Source: Suilimivivens sp045586385 (GTDB lineage: Bacteria > Bacillota > Clostridia > Lachnospirales > Lachnospiraceae). Taken from it: 64,000 nucleotides of DNA. Location of the stretch: assembly GCA_045586385.1 (NCBI GenBank), contig JAZNAE010000015.1, positions 1 to 64,000 of the forward strand, read 5' to 3'. The notes beneath the pieces were generated by a model that was given only the letters and a program-made list of their open reading frames with translations, was not told the DNA's origin and made no database searches. Position numbers and translations under genes: made by a program. Within the stretch, counting starts at the first letter, position 1. The number at the start of each line of letters is the position of its first letter. Positions 24,920-31,777 of the stretch are shown in pieces.

Positions 24920-25330
24920 ATGGCAAGTCCAAAAGGATTTATATTATATCGGATATGGTATGGTGAACATCTTGCCTATCTTGGAAGAACAAAGCAACCG
25001 TTACAGGCACGCATAAGAGGTCATATGTTTGCCAAACCAATGCACCGAGCCATTGATATACATAACGTTACTAAGATTGAATATACAGAATTTCAGACGG
25101 AAGCGGATATGAACCTATATGAAATATATTATATCAATCTATGGAAACCACCTTTAAATGTGGATGATAAAGCAAAAGATAATCTTACAATATCCCTTCC
25201 AGATAATGAATGGAAAGTGTTTATACCGTCAAAATGGGAAGAGTGGAAAAGTCAATTACATTCAGAGGATATGTGGCAATGGTTTAAGCGTAGAAACGAA
25301 AAGATATTTGAAGATGATATTTTAAACTGA
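24920..25330 (+). CDS. GIY-YIG-like nuclease
   Basis: 136 residues. FILYRIWYGEHLAYLGRT followed by LQARIRGH is a GIY-YIG core in divergent form (LYR/YLG), with a candidate catalytic Glu in NLYEIYYINLW. It is the second GIY-YIG enzyme in the prophage. Preceded by AAATTAACGTTTAG, also found at 23734. Confidence 0.6.
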   Translation: MASPKGFILYRIWYGEHLAYLGRTKQPLQARIRGHMFAKPMHRAIDIHNVTKIEYTEFQTEADMNLYEIYYINLWKPPLNVDDKAKDNLTISLPDNEWKVFIPSKWEEWKSQLHSEDMWQWFKRRNEKIFEDDILN

Positions 25331-25353
25331 CTATTAGTGGAGGAAATAAGAAT

Positions 25354-25548
25354 ATGATTATTGAAGCAAATCCGTGTGAAAACTGTGATTTCACACCTTC
25401 TGTATGTGACGGTGACATAGAAATTTGTCAGTTAACAAAAGGGAATTCAAGCCCTATATCAGAAAAATCGTTTAAAAAAGAACAATTAGAACAGTACAAA
25501 CGTCAGTATATGAATGACCACAAAAAAGAACTTACAAAAGTCGATTAA
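25354..25548 (+). CDS. small cysteine-containing protein
   Basis: 64 residues. N-terminal CENCDFTPSVCDGDIEIC and a charged helical tail. GGAGG upstream. Unrecognised. Confidence 0.45.
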   Translation: MIIEANPCENCDFTPSVCDGDIEICQLTKGNSSPISEKSFKKEQLEQYKRQYMNDHKKELTKVD

Positions 25549-25579
25549 AACCGCACTTTAGATAACTAAAAAAGAAAGC

Positions 25580-25652
25580 GGCGGTACACACTCGCCAAAG
25601 TAATTGTACCGCCATACGCAAAGAGATTATAACACGAAATACCTCTTTGTGT
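25580..25652. repeat. two consecutive inverted repeats before the internal recombinase
   Basis: GGCGGTACA / TGTACCGCC (25580-25588, 25605-25613) and ACGCAAAGAG / CTCTTTGTGT (25616-25625, 25643-25652, one G-U). They occupy the gap between the small genes and the recombinase and could be terminator/leader hairpins or recombinase binding sites. Confidence 0.5.
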
Positions 25653-25681
25653 AAAGAAGTACAGAAAGGGGAATTTTGAAA

Positions 25682-26704
25682 ATGACAAAGAACGATGTAA
25701 TTAATGATGTGGTATCAAGCCTGGTAATGACATTGAACCGGGAACAGCTTGAACTTGTGAAGTCCACATTTATAGTAAAAATGCAAGGGTATGAGATACA
25801 CGAAGTATGCTTGTTGCCGTCTACAGAGGTAAGAGATAACGAATTTATATTCAAGCGGTTTATGGTAGATATGATTGCTAAAGGAATAAAGAAAAGCAGT
25901 ATAACAGCGTACATGAATATTATTAAGCCGTTCTTTGATTATACCAGGATGAACTACAGAGATGTGACAGCACAGCACATTATTGATTACATTGCTTATC
26001 GGAAAATAAAGCCAAACGCACAGGGGAAAATGAATAGCCAAACGTATATAGCAAATATCAATCGCGTAATGTTCATTTTCTTCCAGTGGGCATACAGAAA
26101 GCATCACATTGATATTGACATAATGCGTGACGTTGACAGAATTAAGCCGAAGCAGAAAAGAAAGGAACGTCTTACGGATGAAGAAATCGTGACTTGCAGA
26201 GAGAACTTAAAAGGCGTGAAAGAAAGAGCGTTGTTTGAGTTAATGATGTCTACCGGCATGAGAGTAGGAGAGATTGCTAATTTGAAAATATCGGATGTGG
26301 ATTTGGTTGGTAGAAAGATACACATATCAGAGGGAAAGACGGAAAGTGCAGTCCGTGATGTGTACTTGACGATTGAAGCAAGGAACGCTTTGAGGAAGTA
26401 TATCGGCAGTAGGGTATTCGGATTTGTATTCAGACCCGAAAGAGATGTATTGCAGGAAGATATACCTATCAGCACCGGCACGATAGAAAAATGGGTAAAG
26501 GATATAGGTGCGAGAGCAAATTGCCATTGTGTAACTACCGTGCATGTGTATCGTAAGACATTTGCAAGTTGCGAATACAGAAGAACGGGTGATGTGAAGT
26601 ACGTGTCTATCCTTTTGGGTCATTCTTCTACAGCGGTGACAGAGAAATTTTATCTGGTGGATGATCTGAAAGATGTTGAGTATAAAGCATTGTATGCGGC
26701 GTAA
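25682..26704 (+). CDS. internal tyrosine recombinase (XerC/D-like)
   Basis: 340 residues from ATG 25682 (TTG 25676 also possible; AAAGGGG upstream). A core-binding domain (about 50-140) precedes a catalytic domain with STGMRVGEIANL (Arg), HVYRKTFAS (His-x-x-Arg-like), LGHSSTAVTEKFY (His and Tyr). It is not at the prophage edge and is unrelated in arrangement to the integrase. Such recombinases are found before the packaging module in clostridial phages. A role in resolving phage DNA or inverting a segment is possible. Confidence 0.8.
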   Translation: MTKNDVINDVVSSLVMTLNREQLELVKSTFIVKMQGYEIHEVCLLPSTEVRDNEFIFKRFMVDMIAKGIKKSSITAYMNIIKPFFDYTRMNYRDVTAQHIIDYIAYRKIKPNAQGKMNSQTYIANINRVMFIFFQWAYRKHHIDIDIMRDVDRIKPKQKRKERLTDEEIVTCRENLKGVKERALFELMMSTGMRVGEIANLKISDVDLVGRKIHISEGKTESAVRDVYLTIEARNALRKYIGSRVFGFVFRPERDVLQEDIPISTGTIEKWVKDIGARANCHCVTTVHVYRKTFASCEYRRTGDVKYVSILLGHSSTAVTEKFYLVDDLKDVEYKALYAA

Positions 26705-26717
26705 GAAAGGGAAAAAT

Positions 26718-27020
26718 ATGCGGAAAAGAGAAATGTCATACAGTGATTACGGCATAACAGAAGATGAAGTACGGTATATTAAATCGTTCTGCCAAAATGC
26801 TGATGAGGAACAACAGATGTTAATAAAAAGTGCTTTATCGGAATTGGTTCCGTATATTGCTCCCTATGTGTACTATTCACTGGTAGACAACCTTTCCTAT
26901 GAGGACATATGCGCTAAGAACTACCTCTACATAGGCAAGGGTGACTTTTACGGACACCGCAGACAGGGCATGGCTGCTATTAAGCGGTGGATGATTTTGT
27001 ATGGTATATGGGAGATGTAA
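26718..27020 (+). CDS. conserved phage protein upstream of packaging genes
   Basis: 100 residues from ATG 26718 (AAAGGG upstream). Helical. Ends GDFYGHRRQGMAAIKRWMILYGIWEM. Similar small proteins occur before terminase genes in Firmicutes phages. Function unknown. Its last 20 bases recur after the methyltransferase gene at 27781. Confidence 0.5.
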   Translation: MRKREMSYSDYGITEDEVRYIKSFCQNADEEQQMLIKSALSELVPYIAPYVYYSLVDNLSYEDICAKNYLYIGKGDFYGHRRQGMAAIKRWMILYGIWEM

Positions 27021-27021
27021 A

Positions 27022-27774
27022 ATGTTAGATTTTGGCTATTACAATATGGACTGCATTGATGGAATGAAAAAAATTGATAGCGGTACCGTAGATTTGATTT
27101 TGACAGATTTACCTTATGGCATTACTCAATGTGAATGGGATAAAGTAGTACCGTTAGATTTGTTTTGGGATCAGGCGAAAAGAATTATTAAAGACAACGG
27201 AGCAATAGTTCTTACCGCAAAGCAACCTTTTACAACAGATTTGATAAATAGCAACAGAGAATGGTTCCGATACAATCTTGTTTGGGTAAAAAACATAAGC
27301 ACTGGATTTTATAATGCGAATGTCATGCCACTTCAGACGCATGAGGATATATGTATTTTTTACAAGCATAAACCTACATACAATCCGCAGATGGAAACTG
27401 GCTTTGAAAGAAAAGTAAGTAAGGCAAGCAGCAAAAGAAAATGTCAATCTGCAGAAATATACAACAAGGCTATTTGCACAAAGGATTACGATAGCACGGA
27501 ACGGTACCCAATTTCTTTGTTGTACTTTGAAAGTGATAAACATAAAAATTCTTTGCATCCAACACAGAAACCAGTAGCATTGTTTGAGTATTTGATACGA
27601 ACATTTTCAGATAAGGGAGATTTGGTTGTTGACTGTTGCGGTGGAAGTAATACAACTGGAGTTGCTTGTTTCCGCACTGATAGAAATTATATTGGATTTG
27701 AGAAAGAAAAAAGATTTTTTGATATTGGTACTGAACGAATAAAAAATGAAACGGTACAAATGAGATTATTTTGA
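27022..27774 (+). CDS. DNA N6-adenine/N4-cytosine methyltransferase
   Basis: 250 residues. Catalytic DLPYG (29-33) replaces DPPYG, LHPTQKPVALFEYLI lies near 178 and the SAM-binding loop reads VDCCGGSNTTG near 202. The motif IV-before-I order indicates a beta-class amino-methyltransferase. No cognate restriction enzyme is adjacent, so it is an orphan, probably protecting phage DNA. It looks like an inserted cassette, because the end of the preceding gene is duplicated just after it. Confidence 0.82.
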   Translation: MLDFGYYNMDCIDGMKKIDSGTVDLILTDLPYGITQCEWDKVVPLDLFWDQAKRIIKDNGAIVLTAKQPFTTDLINSNREWFRYNLVWVKNISTGFYNANVMPLQTHEDICIFYKHKPTYNPQMETGFERKVSKASSKRKCQSAEIYNKAICTKDYDSTERYPISLLYFESDKHKNSLHPTQKPVALFEYLIRTFSDKGDLVVDCCGGSNTTGVACFRTDRNYIGFEKEKRFFDIGTERIKNETVQMRLF

Positions 27775-27802
27775 TACTTTATGGAATTTGGGAGATGTAA
27801 GG

Positions 27803-28228
27803 ATGAAAGATTATGAAATTTTTTCAAAAAGATTAAAAAAAGCACTTTATCACAATAACAGAATGACACAGCATGAATTGTCTATTTTAACTAAAATATC
27901 AGAGGTTTCTATATCGAGATATGCAAATGGTGATAGAATACCTAAAGGACCGGAAATCGCAATTATGGCCAGAGTATTAAACATATCAACAGATTATTTG
28001 CTTGGACTTGATGATGATATGAACGGAAAAGAAAAAGGTACAATATATGTTGATGAAATCTTAAAGTATTGTAAAGAAGCGGCGGTGTTTCTTTGTTGTG
28101 CCTTTATCATAACGCATAGTGCTAGCAGTATGCAAGATGTAATGTTGCACAAAGATTTTTGCCGGATTTTGGTAAAAGTGCATAGTGCTAGCAGTACGCG
28201 ACAGTGTTATAATATTATTAGTGCATAG
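27803..28228 (+). CDS. XRE-family regulator with unusual C-terminus
   Basis: 141 residues from ATG 27803. Residues 5-62 form a helix-turn-helix (MTQHELSILTKISEVSISRYANG) ending STDYLLGLDDD. The tail after 85 (CCAFIITHSASSMQDV...HSASSTRQC) is partly encoded by the GCATAGTGCTAG operator-like repeats and does not look like a normal fold. The original gene may have ended earlier, or been extended by the repeats. Confidence 0.65.
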   Translation: MKDYEIFSKRLKKALYHNNRMTQHELSILTKISEVSISRYANGDRIPKGPEIAIMARVLNISTDYLLGLDDDMNGKEKGTIYVDEILKYCKEAAVFLCCAFIITHSASSMQDVMLHKDFCRILVKVHSASSTRQCYNIISA

Positions 28229-28234
28229 TGCTAG
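28114..28234 (+). promoter_or_regulatory. operator repeats and promoter of the RHH gene
   Basis: Direct repeats GCATAGTGCTAG at 28114, 28180 and 28223 (the first two extend to GCATAGTGCTAGCAGTAYGC). An extended -10 TGTTATAAT (TATAAT 28208-28213) lies between the second and third. The second copy covers the -35 area and the third lies about 10 bases after the start point, a typical autorepression layout. Confidence 0.65.
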
Positions 28235-28250
28235 AAAGGAATATAATATT

Positions 28251-28487
28251 ATGAGAAATAAAAACGGTGGCTTAACTTCTTCAATAGTAAAAGATAGATA
28301 TAATCAAAAAGCCTACGATCAAGTTAATTTCAGAGTAAAAAAAGGTTTTAAAGCGGAGATAGATGCGTATGCAAAAAGCGAAGGAATGAGCCTTAATCAA
28401 TGGTTATTAGACGCGGTACTGGAAAAAATGAAAAACCAAGATAATATGTTTGAAGAATCTATTCAAAGAGAATCTATTGATGATTAA
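28251..28487 (+). CDS. Arc-like ribbon-helix-helix regulator
   Basis: 78 residues from ATG 28251 (GAAAGGA upstream). DQVNFRVKKGFKAEIDAYA followed by SEGMSLNQWLLDAVLEKM is a beta strand plus two helices of the Arc/MetJ type. It probably binds the TAGTGCTA repeats in its own promoter. It may regulate the neighbouring XRE gene or the late region. Confidence 0.72.
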   Translation: MRNKNGGLTSSIVKDRYNQKAYDQVNFRVKKGFKAEIDAYAKSEGMSLNQWLLDAVLEKMKNQDNMFEESIQRESIDD

Positions 28488-28506
28488 TAGATAAAGGGGT
28501 ATAAAA

Positions 28507-28899
28507 ATGACTAGGCAAGAAAAGAAAAACATATTACGGAAATATCCGAGAATATGCAAGCAAATAGAGGTATTAAAAAGCCGAATTGAAGAAACCAGGA
28601 CAGCAGGCGAGAAAATAACACAGTCTTTCTCTGTTGGTGGCGGTTCTTCCGGGAATGAATCAAAAGTAGAACGTGCAGCGGTAAAAATCCCGGAACTAGA
28701 GGAACGATTGCAAAAGCGGATCAGACAAAAAGAGAAAATAGAAAACGGCTTAAAGGGGTTAAGAAGTCATCAACGGGAACTTATAGAGAAGATATACTTT
28801 GAAGGTGTATCACAAAACAGAATGGCGCAGATATTACATAAGACACCAAATTCATTAAGAATAACCGTTAATAGAGCAGTAGACGAAATTATTTTGTAA
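28507..28899 (+). CDS. sigma-like late-gene regulator (DUF1492/ArpU type)
   Basis: 130 residues. An N-terminal coiled coil and the C-terminal LRSHQRELIEKIYFEGVSQNRMAQILHKTPNSLRITVNRAVDEI form a sigma-70 region 4-like helix-turn-helix. Proteins of this kind directly precede the terminase genes of many Firmicutes phages and activate late transcription. The palindrome GTGCAA-N4-TTGCAC, 5 bases after its stop, is a likely binding site. Confidence 0.7.
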   Translation: MTRQEKKNILRKYPRICKQIEVLKSRIEETRTAGEKITQSFSVGGGSSGNESKVERAAVKIPELEERLQKRIRQKEKIENGLKGLRSHQRELIEKIYFEGVSQNRMAQILHKTPNSLRITVNRAVDEIIL

Positions 28900-28903
28900 A
28901 AAT

Positions 28904-28966
28904 GTGCAAAAAGTTGCACGTTATAAGTAGATTGACGCGTAACGTTATTGCATGATATTGTATAAT
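28904..28966 (+). promoter_or_regulatory. putative late promoter with activator site
   Basis: Palindrome GTGCAAAAAGTTGCAC (28904-28919), then TTGACG (28932-28937) and TATAAT (28961-28966). The 23-base gap between the two boxes is too long for a standard promoter, which fits dependence on an activator. A weaker -10-like GATATT sits 16 bases after TTGACG. Confidence 0.5.
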
Positions 28967-28972
28967 AAAGCA

Positions 28973-29010
28973 AAGGCCAGTAAGGAATAAAATCCTTACC
29001 GGTCTTTTTT
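28973..29010 (+). terminator. terminator between late promoter and small terminase
   Basis: 14-bp stem AAGGCCAGTAAGGA / TCCTTACCGGTCTT (one mismatch, one G-U) with 6-base loop and TTTTTT. It begins 7 bases after the -10 box, so it acts as an attenuator of the late operon. Confidence 0.8.
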
Positions 29011-29049
29011 CGTGCCAGTAATTAAAACGCTATAAGGGAGGTGTAAAAC

Positions 29050-29661
29050 ATGGCAACGAACAACAGAGAAAACAACGGTGCAGATATTACACCAAATGAC
29101 AGTGTAAATGCTGACTGTGATATAAGCGTTAATGATACAGCCGTTAATGGTACTGATACTGGAAAAGCAGATAATAAAATCGACTACAGTGCTATTGTTA
29201 ACGGTGACTTAGACATTGACACTGATAGTCTTTCCGGGAGAGAAAAGAGTAATGTTACTGGGTGTAAAAACTTAGTGCCTTTTAGTGACCTAACGGAAGA
29301 AGAACACAAGACGTTATGCTCTAAAGCAGGTAAAGCATCCGGAGAGACTAGAAGAAAACAAAGAGATATGCGAGAAGTAGCAAAGGCAATACTTTATCAC
29401 GCTATGGACGAAAAGCAGATACAAGAGGTTTTGGGTACTTCTGAAAGCCTTTTAGACGGTGATAAAAGCGTTATGGCAGTATTAACCGCTAGAATGGTGC
29501 AAGAAGCAGGAAAAGGCTCATATAAGCACTATGAAACGCTCAGAGATACAGCGGGATTTAAGCCAAAGGACGAAGTTGGTATAACAGCCGACATAATCAC
29601 CGATGCAGATAGAGCATTGATGGATAAAGTTGCAAAGCGTTTGAACGTGAAAGATGCCTAA
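29050..29661 (+). CDS. putative small terminase subunit
   Basis: 203 residues. The Asp/Asn/Thr-rich disordered N-terminus (1-75) precedes a helical region NLVPFSDLTEEEHKTLCSKAGKASGETRRKQRDMREVAKAIL and HYETLRDTAGFKPKDE. This arrangement is common in proteins directly upstream of large terminases. Assignment rests on position and general look. GGGAGGTG precedes the ATG. Confidence 0.6.
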   Translation: MATNNRENNGADITPNDSVNADCDISVNDTAVNGTDTGKADNKIDYSAIVNGDLDIDTDSLSGREKSNVTGCKNLVPFSDLTEEEHKTLCSKAGKASGETRRKQRDMREVAKAILYHAMDEKQIQEVLGTSESLLDGDKSVMAVLTARMVQEAGKGSYKHYETLRDTAGFKPKDEVGITADIITDADRALMDKVAKRLNVKDA

Positions 29662-30102
29662 AATACTGCTAAAAATTGATTGATTTTAACATTTTGGCAG
29701 TGATTAAGGTGTTGAAATAGCGAAAACCCTTGATTTTACGGCATTTCCCGGTGTTTTAACTATTCGTGAAATTAATGTTTTGCGAATAGTTGATTGATAA
29801 AGGGGTATTTCCCTACGGGGTACACGGTTTTTTTGAAAAATTTTTATTTTTTTATTTTCCCGTGGTTTCCGTAGGATTGGCAGTCCGGCAGAATACACCC
29901 AGGCACCCACCCCCGGGGCCGGGAATCGTATTTGCGTGATAAGGTACTATACCCACATCAGAAAATTTTATAAAAATTTCAACTCCGCTTTAGTCAAATA
30001 AAGTGCGAGTGAAACAGAGGTAGTAACCCTAAAAGGTTCCACATATCCTCCCGTATAGGCACACAGTCCCGTCACAAGGCTGTGTGTTTTTTGGTAGATA
30101 CT
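29662..30102. other. 440-base non-coding region between terminase genes (candidate packaging site)
   Basis: No gene seen. It holds an inverted repeat AACTATTCG / CGAATAGTT (29758-29766, 29783-29791) and an A/T tract of about 40 bases near 29826-29864. A strikingly GC-rich stretch follows near 29890-29930, including CCCACCCCCGGGGCCGGG. A terminator CACACAG / CTGTGTG with TTTTTT lies at 30060-30092. Position beside the terminase suggests a cos or pac region (inference). Confidence 0.4.
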
Positions 30103-30300
30103 ATGAGAGACATAGATAGAGATAGGGACATATTCACGAAGATATGGAACGCATATAAGGCATATGGAAATCCTACGACTGATGAAGAGTGGGAGAAGCT
30201 GATAGAAGCCATGCAAGAGATATACGGTGAATATGAAAGTAAATTAGCAAGAGATTTAATAAATGCGGTGCTAAGCGAGGTAGAGCGTGACAGTAGATGA
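30103..30300 (+). CDS. hypothetical protein upstream of large terminase
   Basis: 65 residues from ATG 30103, acidic and helical (MRDIDRDRDIFTKIWNAYK). No strong ribosome site. Its end overlaps the terminase start by 14 bases, so it may couple translation. Confidence 0.5.
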   Translation: MRDIDRDRDIFTKIWNAYKAYGNPTTDEEWEKLIEAMQEIYGEYESKLARDLINAVLSEVERDSR

Positions 30301-31777
30301 AATCAGAGAAAGCGAATTGGAATATTGCCGTAACAATATTGAGTATTTCATAGATAACTACGGACATATTGAAGATAAGGACGCAGAGGAACTTATACAG
30401 CCGTTTGAAATGTGGAAAGAGCAAAGGGAAGCATTGCAGTCTATCATGGATCATAAAATGAACGTTATTCTAAAAGCTAGACAGTTAGGTTTCTCATGGC
30501 TTGTGGTTCATGTAGTTGCACATTTGCTTTTAACAAGCAGCGGCAAGACGGCAATCGGACTTTCAAAGACGGAAGAAGAAGCGAAAGAACTTGTGCGTAG
30601 GTTAAAGGTAATTCTCACATGGATGCCCGAACTTATTGCAGATAAAGAGTTTTTACCGCCTAATTGGAATGGACCGGTATTTCGTTCAACGGCATTAACA
30701 CTTACAATTCATTTCCCGGACAATACAGAGAGTGTATTTAAAGCGTTGGCATCATCCCCCGGTGCAGGACGTTCATTCACGGCAAATCTTATTGTGTTTG
30801 ACGAGTGGGCCTTTCAGCAATTTGCAAGGGAGATATGGCAAGCAGGCTTTCCGACTATCAACCGTCCTTCCGGCGGTAAAGTAATAGGGCTTTCCACGAT
30901 AGAGAGAGGGACGTTGTTTGAGGAAATATTCACATCGCCCGACAATGGATTTAATAAGATATTTATTCCCTGGTATGCAGACCCGCGCCGAGATCAAGAA
31001 TGGTACGACAAAACAAAACGTGCTTTAGGGGATTTGATAACAGCAGAATATCCGGCAACGATAGAAGAAGCGTTACTTGTTCCCGGTGGTGCATACTTTC
31101 CGGAAGTAAGAAAAGATACTCACGAAGTAGAAGAACCTTTAAGCGGTCCTTTGAGAAGATATGTGTGTATCGACTACGGACTTGATATGTTGTCAGCACA
31201 TTGGATTCAAGTTGATGTGGCAGGAAACGCACAAGGCTATCGAGAATATGATATGCCGGAATTAACAGCAGGACAAGCAGCAGATGCATTACTTAGCATT
31301 TCGTCAGAGGAGCATATAGAAATGTGGCTTGCTCCGCCCGATTTATGGAACAGAAGAAACGATACCGGTAAAAGCGTGTTTGATATTTTTTATGAGCACG
31401 GCATTATCCTTACGAAAACATCAAATGATTTGTTTTCCGGTTGTACCGGTATGAAAGAATGGTTGAGGGTTCCGGAAGAAGAAGGAAGAAAACCGGCACT
31501 TACATTTTTAAAAGACACCTGTCCTAACCTTATCAGGTGCTTGCAAAAAATCCAAAAAGACAAAAATAAACCGAAAGTGTACTCTAAGACACCGCATGAT
31601 TTGACACATGATGTCGACTCGTTGCGGTGTTTTTGCGTTTGGTGGGTACGTTCTGCTGCCACTGTCAAGAATGGCAAAAAGAACAAATGGCCTGCAGACC
31701 TTATAGAAGATTACAAAAACGCTTCTCCGGAAATTAAAGCATTGATGATTAAGAGATTGGGAGAACCTATGTTATGA
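30287..31777 (+). CDS. terL: terminase large subunit
   Basis: 496 residues. ATPase domain with Walker A-type KARQLGFSW (63-71) and Walker B LIVFDEWA (168-175). The C-terminal nuclease domain begins YVCIDYGLDMLSAHW near 288, with HDVDSLRCFCVWW near 460 (acidic RNase H-type residues). It translocates and cuts phage DNA at the portal. GTG start with AGCGAGG upstream. The stop overlaps the portal ATG. Confidence 0.9.
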   Translation: MTVDEIRESELEYCRNNIEYFIDNYGHIEDKDAEELIQPFEMWKEQREALQSIMDHKMNVILKARQLGFSWLVVHVVAHLLLTSSGKTAIGLSKTEEEAKELVRRLKVILTWMPELIADKEFLPPNWNGPVFRSTALTLTIHFPDNTESVFKALASSPGAGRSFTANLIVFDEWAFQQFAREIWQAGFPTINRPSGGKVIGLSTIERGTLFEEIFTSPDNGFNKIFIPWYADPRRDQEWYDKTKRALGDLITAEYPATIEEALLVPGGAYFPEVRKDTHEVEEPLSGPLRRYVCIDYGLDMLSAHWIQVDVAGNAQGYREYDMPELTAGQAADALLSISSEEHIEMWLAPPDLWNRRNDTGKSVFDIFYEHGIILTKTSNDLFSGCTGMKEWLRVPEEEGRKPALTFLKDTCPNLIRCLQKIQKDKNKPKVYSKTPHDLTHDVDSLRCFCVWWVRSAATVKNGKKNKWPADLIEDYKNASPEIKALMIKRLGEPML

